Notes under the pieces: model-generated
The model's database searches: none
Told to the model about the DNA's origin: nothing
What the model saw: only the letters and a program-made list of their open reading frames with translations
Part shown: piece after piece, positions 60,959 through 64,000 of the stretch
Layout: each line of letters opens with the position of its first letter
Numbering within the stretch: the first letter of the stretch is position 1
Position numbers and translations under genes: made by a program
Source of the DNA: Apilactobacillus kunkeei
Lineage (GTDB): Bacteria; Bacillota; Bacilli; Lactobacillales; Lactobacillaceae
Direction: 5' to 3'
Assembly: GCF_001308195.1 (NCBI RefSeq)
Contig: NZ_JXDF01000017.1
Span: 1-64,000, forward strand
DNA: 64,000 nucleotides

Positions 60959-61525
60959 TTATTCCTCAAAATTATTTAAATTATTTTGGTACTCATTCGC
61001 GGCTTCTTGTAGTTCGTCAAAGTCAATTAAATGATAATCATAGTCATGTATTTCTGAAAATCTTTTAATCTGCTCATAATCATATTGTGTTTTACCAGGA
61101 TTGTCAACATCATAGATTAGTAGCGCTTTATCCGTGTGGTTGAGCATAAAATCCTGATATGCTCTTAACTGCATTGGTGATTTATATGGATCATTAGAAA
61201 CACTGGCAGAGAAGTCTACTTTATTAATACTTTGTGATAATTTCATTTGATTTTGTTCGTTCCATTGCTTACCAAACTCCTTGAATGGTAGCATCATAGA
61301 AATTTGAAATTCATCTGGATATTCCTCTTTTAGCTGGTCTGCCACCTCGATTGTCCATTGTTCGACACCCATTTGACCACCAGTTATTATCCAATCAACC
61401 CCATCTTCAATTGCTTGTTTTAAATTATTTTCGATTACATTTTTGATAACTAGTTCTTTTGGATCCTTATCACCAAACACGCCTAGTTCATAACTTCGAT
61501 ATCCGGTTACCCAAAGTCTTGAGAT
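60959..61525 (-). CDS. ypsA: YpsA (DUF1273, SLOG-type) protein, AUC start
   Basis: Conserved 188-residue protein of the SLOG superfamily. Bacillus YpsA influences cell division. The family N-terminus (RLWVTGYRSYELGVFGDKD) lies upstream of the first usual start, a GTG at 61480 that would cut off the core strand and GY motif. Between an in-frame TGA and that region no ATG, GTG or TTG occurs. ATC at 61525, seven bases after AGGTAGGGGG, gives (M)SRLWVTGYRS. Further family segments: DWIITGGQMGVEQWTIEVA, PFKEFGKQWNEQNQ and DKALLIYDVDNPGKTQYDY. Divergent from recU. Confidence 0.88.
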   Translation of the reverse strand: MSRLWVTGYRSYELGVFGDKDPKELVIKNVIENNLKQAIEDGVDWIITGGQMGVEQWTIEVADQLKEEYPDEFQISMMLPFKEFGKQWNEQNQMKLSQSINKVDFSASVSNDPYKSPMQLRAYQDFMLNHTDKALLIYDVDNPGKTQYDYEQIKRFSEIHDYDYHLIDFDELQEAANEYQNNLNNFEE

Positions 61526-61565
61526 AGTAACGCCCCCTACCTTATTATTAACTTTTCAATACTAA

Positions 61566-61574
61566 TGGTATAAT
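61566..61574 (+). promoter_or_regulatory. extended -10 promoter of recU-pbp1A
   Basis: TGGTATAAT at 61566-61574 is a perfect extended -10 in the 101-bp gap between ypsA and recU. A TGATATTAT on the other strand nearby may serve ypsA. Confidence 0.65.
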
Positions 61575-61626
61575 ATCATTAATAAACTTACAGTAATAAT
61601 TTATTATTTTTTGAAAGGTGGTACAC

Positions 61627-62238
61627 ATGGCTATCCGTTATCCAAATGGTAAGTCTTATAATACCGGCTTGGATAAAAAGAGTTCATCACCCAAGAGTAG
61701 ATACGTAAAACCAACATTATATGGTGGTCGTGGAATGACTCTTGAAGAAGAATTGAATCGAAGCAATGAGTATTATTTAAGTAAAGATATTGCCGTAATA
61801 CACAAAAAACCAACCCCTATTCAAATCGTTAAAGTTGATTATCCTAAAAGAAGTGCTGCTACGATAAAAGAAGCGTATTTTCGTAAAGCATCTACTACCG
61901 ATTACAATGGTGTATATAAAGGAAGATACATAGACTTCGATGCAAAGGAAACCAAAAATAAGACATCGTTTCCACTATCTAACTTTCATGAACATCAGGT
62001 AGAACATATGAGAAAATGCATTGATAATGGTGGAATTTGTTTTGCAATTATCAAATTCGTAGTGTTGGATGAAGTTTATTTATTTAAGGCTTCCGACCTC
62101 TTTTATTTCTGGGATAAACAAAATAATGGTGGAAAAAAATCCATAAAAAAGGATATAATTGAGGAACTTGGTTATAAAATTAATTATTCATTAAATCCCA
62201 CGATACCTTATTTGGATGCCGTGGATGAATTAATATAG
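61627..62238 (+). CDS. recU: Holliday junction resolvase RecU
   Basis: Resolves recombination intermediates in Gram-positive bacteria. In 203 residues, the nuclease core shows [36 protein letters not shown] (Asp/Glu/Lys catalytic residues) and FHEHQVEHM, with the flexible stalk before it. The ATG at 61627 follows AAAGGTGG; the in-frame GTG at 61618 is part of that site. It is followed 19 bp later by pbp1A, the standard recU-pbp operon. Confidence 0.95.
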   Translation: MAIRYPNGKSYNTGLDKKSSSPKSRYVKPTLYGGRGMTLEEELNRSNEYYLSKDIAVIHKKPTPIQIVKVDYPKRSAATIKEAYFRKASTTDYNGVYKGRYIDFDAKETKNKTSFPLSNFHEHQVEHMRKCIDNGGICFAIIKFVVLDEVYLFKASDLFYFWDKQNNGGKKSIKKDIIEELGYKINYSLNPTIPYLDAVDELI

Positions 62239-62257
62239 ACCGTAAAGGAGAATAGTA

Positions 62258-64000
62258 ATGTCTCAAAACAATCCTAACTTGGACAGTCGTGTCCAAAGAA
62301 ACCAAAAGCAACATAAATCGTCTAAACACGCTACATGGATCAAAAAGGTCATTGTAGGTGGATTAGGATTTATTTCATTGCTAATTGTGCTAGGAAGCAT
62401 TGTCTTCATGATTTTTGCCTCTAGCGCACCTGAAATTAGCTATCAATCACTATCAAGTGATAACTCAACCAAGATTTACGACAATTCTGGCCATGTTATT
62501 TCACGACTAGGAGTTCAAGATCGAGATTATATTAAGTCCGATAAGATTCCTAGCCAACTAAAGAATGCGATTGTCTCAATTGAAGACCGTCGTTTCTACA
62601 AGCATCATGGTGTTGACCCAATCAGAATTATGGGAGCTTCATTATCAAACATAACTTCTGGTTCTTTAAATCTTCAAGGTGGTTCTACACTAACTCAACA
62701 ATTAGTTAAGTTATCAGTGTTCTCCACTGCTGCTTCTGATAGAACTTTCAAGAGAAAGGCTCAAGAAGCATGGTTAGCACTTAAGATTGAACGCACATAT
62801 TCAAAGCAACAAATTCTAGAATTCTACATTAATAAGGTATACATGGGTAACAATGTATACGGTATGGAAACTGCTTCAGAATACTACTTCGGTAAATCAT
62901 TAAGTAAACTATCTATAGCACAAACTGCTTTATTAGCTGGTATGCCTCAATCACCAAGTTACTACAACCCTTATGTATATCCTCAATATGCAAAAGAAAG
63001 AAGAAACGAAGTATTGAACGCAATGGCATCATATGGTGCTATTACCCAAAAGCAAGCTGCAGATGCTAAAAAGACAAGTATCAAGTCTGGTTTAGTTAAG
63101 AATCCTAAGAGCAGTTCATTTGAATCTGTTAAAGAAAAATATATTGATTCATATCTAAAACAAGTGATTCAAGAACTTAAAGCCAAGGGTTACAACACCC
63201 AATCTGGTTTGAAGGTTTACACTAACTTAGATTTATCTGCGCAAAAGAAACTTTATGATTTAGCTAATAACGATGCATCCGTTGGATTCCCTAACAACAC
63301 TATGCAAGTTGGTGCAACATTAGTAAATCCAAAGACTGGTGCTGTTAACGCCATGATTGGTAATAGAAAAACTGATATTCAATTAGGTTTAAATAGAGCC
63401 GTACAAACTGATAGATCAAGTGGTTCTACTGCAAAGCCATTAATGGATTACGGTCCAGCAATTGAATACCTAAACTACCCTACTTATCAATTAGTTCACG
63501 ATACTCCTTACACTTATGCTGGAACAAGCACAACTCTAAAGGATTTTGATGGTAGATATGAAGGTACAATTTCAATGCACAAGGCATTGGTTGAATCAAG
63601 AAATATTCCAGCCATCAGAACTCTTGAAAACGTTGGTGTAAGTAAGGCAACCGACTTCTTAAGTTCATTAGGTATGTCATTCAGTGATCCACTATCACTA
63701 CAAAATGGTATTGGTTTATACATCTCAACCGAACAAGAAGCTGCCGCTTACTCAGCATTCGCCAACAATGGTGTATACCACAAACCATACTTAATTAGTA
63801 AGGTTGTTACTCCTGATAACGAATCACATGACTTCAGTTCTGAAGGTTCTCAAGTAATGAGTCCTGCTACTGCATTCATGATGACATCAATGCTAAAGGG
63901 TGTTATGAACCAATCAAATGGTTCTGGTACAGCAGCTTACATTCCTGGTTTATACCAAGCTGGTAAGACAGGTACTACTCAATACCCTGACAACACTTAC
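62258..64000 (+). CDS. pbp1A: class A penicillin-binding protein 1A (3' end beyond window)
   Basis: Bifunctional peptidoglycan synthase, first 581 residues only; the frame is open at the window end. A basic cytoplasmic head and one membrane anchor (about 29-55) are followed by the GT51 glycosyltransferase (SIEDRRFYKHHGVDPIR about 107, QGGSTLTQQLVK about 143, EFYINKVYMGNNVYGM). The transpeptidase has the nucleophile SGSTAKPLMDYGP (about 388), SxN as SRN (about 447) and KTGTT (about 570). The SxxK serine motif reads STAK where STFK is more usual. AAAGGAGAA precedes the ATG. Cotranscribed with recU. Confidence 0.95.
   Translation, partial: MSQNNPNLDSRVQRNQKQHKSSKHATWIKKVIVGGLGFISLLIVLGSIVFMIFASSAPEISYQSLSSDNSTKIYDNSGHVISRLGVQDRDYIKSDKIPSQLKNAIVSIEDRRFYKHHGVDPIRIMGASLSNITSGSLNLQGGSTLTQQLVKLSVFSTAASDRTFKRKAQEAWLALKIERTYSKQQILEFYINKVYMGNNVYGMETASEYYFGKSLSKLSIAQTALLAGMPQSPSYYNPYVYPQYAKERRNEVLNAMASYGAITQKQAADAKKTSIKSGLVKNPKSSSFESVKEKYIDSYLKQVIQELKAKGYNTQSGLKVYTNLDLSAQKKLYDLANNDASVGFPNNTMQVGATLVNPKTGAVNAMIGNRKTDIQLGLNRAVQTDRSSGSTAKPLMDYGPAIEYLNYPTYQLVHDTPYTYAGTSTTLKDFDGRYEGTISMHKALVESRNIPAIRTLENVGVSKATDFLSSLGMSFSDPLSLQNGIGLYISTEQEAAAYSAFANNGVYHKPYLISKVVTPDNESHDFSSEGSQVMSPATAFMMTSMLKGVMNQSNGSGTAAYIPGLYQAGKTGTTQYPDNTY

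Overview
The window looks like chromosomal DNA from a low-GC Lactobacillaceae (Bacillota). AT-rich codons, strong AAGGAGG-type ribosome binding sites and Gram-positive gene orders point that way: ecsAB, ytpP-ytpR-sftA-murC, polA-mutM-coaE-nrdR-dnaB-dnaI, infC-rpmI-rplT, yqeG-yqeH-yhbY-nadD-yqeK-rsfS, tmcAL-yceD-rpmF, parE-parC, lspA-rluD-pyrR, and gpsB/rnpB/ypsA//recU-pbp1A. Protein details fit heterofermentative, nutrient-scavenging lactobacilli; genus is not settled. No rRNA, tRNA, CRISPR array, insertion sequence or prophage was seen.

Layout. 0.1-1.9 kb (minus): foldase lipoprotein PrsA, a small anchored coiled-coil protein and a HIT protein. 1.9-6.1 kb: EcsAB exporter, TrmB, a small membrane protein, a thioredoxin and YtpR. 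6.2-10.9 kb: cytoplasmic DNA translocase SftA, MurC and a Bax-inhibitor-type membrane protein. 11-18 kb: replication and repair operon (PolA to DnaI). 18-21.6 kb: T-box-controlled thrS and the infC operon behind an L20-type leader. 21.6-28 kb: ribosome assembly and NAD genes ending in rpmF. 28-41 kb: two-component system, PlsY, topoisomerase IV, LysR regulator and pyrophosphatase, PnuC with a candidate NAD+-type leader, MsrB/MsrA behind a Fur/PerR-like box, and a nuclease-like lipoprotein. 41-46.5 kb: RqcH, DegV, a ketopantoate-reductase-family protein, a THF riboswitch with FolT, and a thiol peroxidase. 46.5-49.7 kb is a small accessory stretch: unknown membrane proteins, an acetyltransferase, two striking inverted repeats and three divergent membrane-anchored paralogues. 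49.7-60.5 kb (minus): carB, carA, pyrR, rluD, lspA, fhs and others, then RNase P RNA. 60.5-64 kb: gpsB, ypsA, and divergent recU-pbp1A, the last cut by the window end.

Most notable points. (1) CarA and CarB keep full reading frames beside pyrR, but both have lost catalytic residues. CarA lacks the Cys/His/Glu glutaminase residues. CarB is about 833 residues instead of about 1060, without recognisable ATP-grasp loops or the C-terminal regulatory domain. pyrP, pyrB, pyrC, pyrD, pyrF and pyrE are absent nearby. The pair looks like a retained pseudo-carbamoyl-phosphate synthase. (2) Four genes appear to start at AUU, AUC or AUA: infC, rluD, ypsA and a small membrane-protein gene. For rluD and ypsA there is no AUG/GUG/UUG able to give the conserved N-terminus. 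(3) Threonyl-tRNA synthetase lacks all four canonical editing-site residues. (4) The 48-49.7 kb paralogue family carries a perfect 70-bp repeat covering the RBS and membrane anchor of two members.
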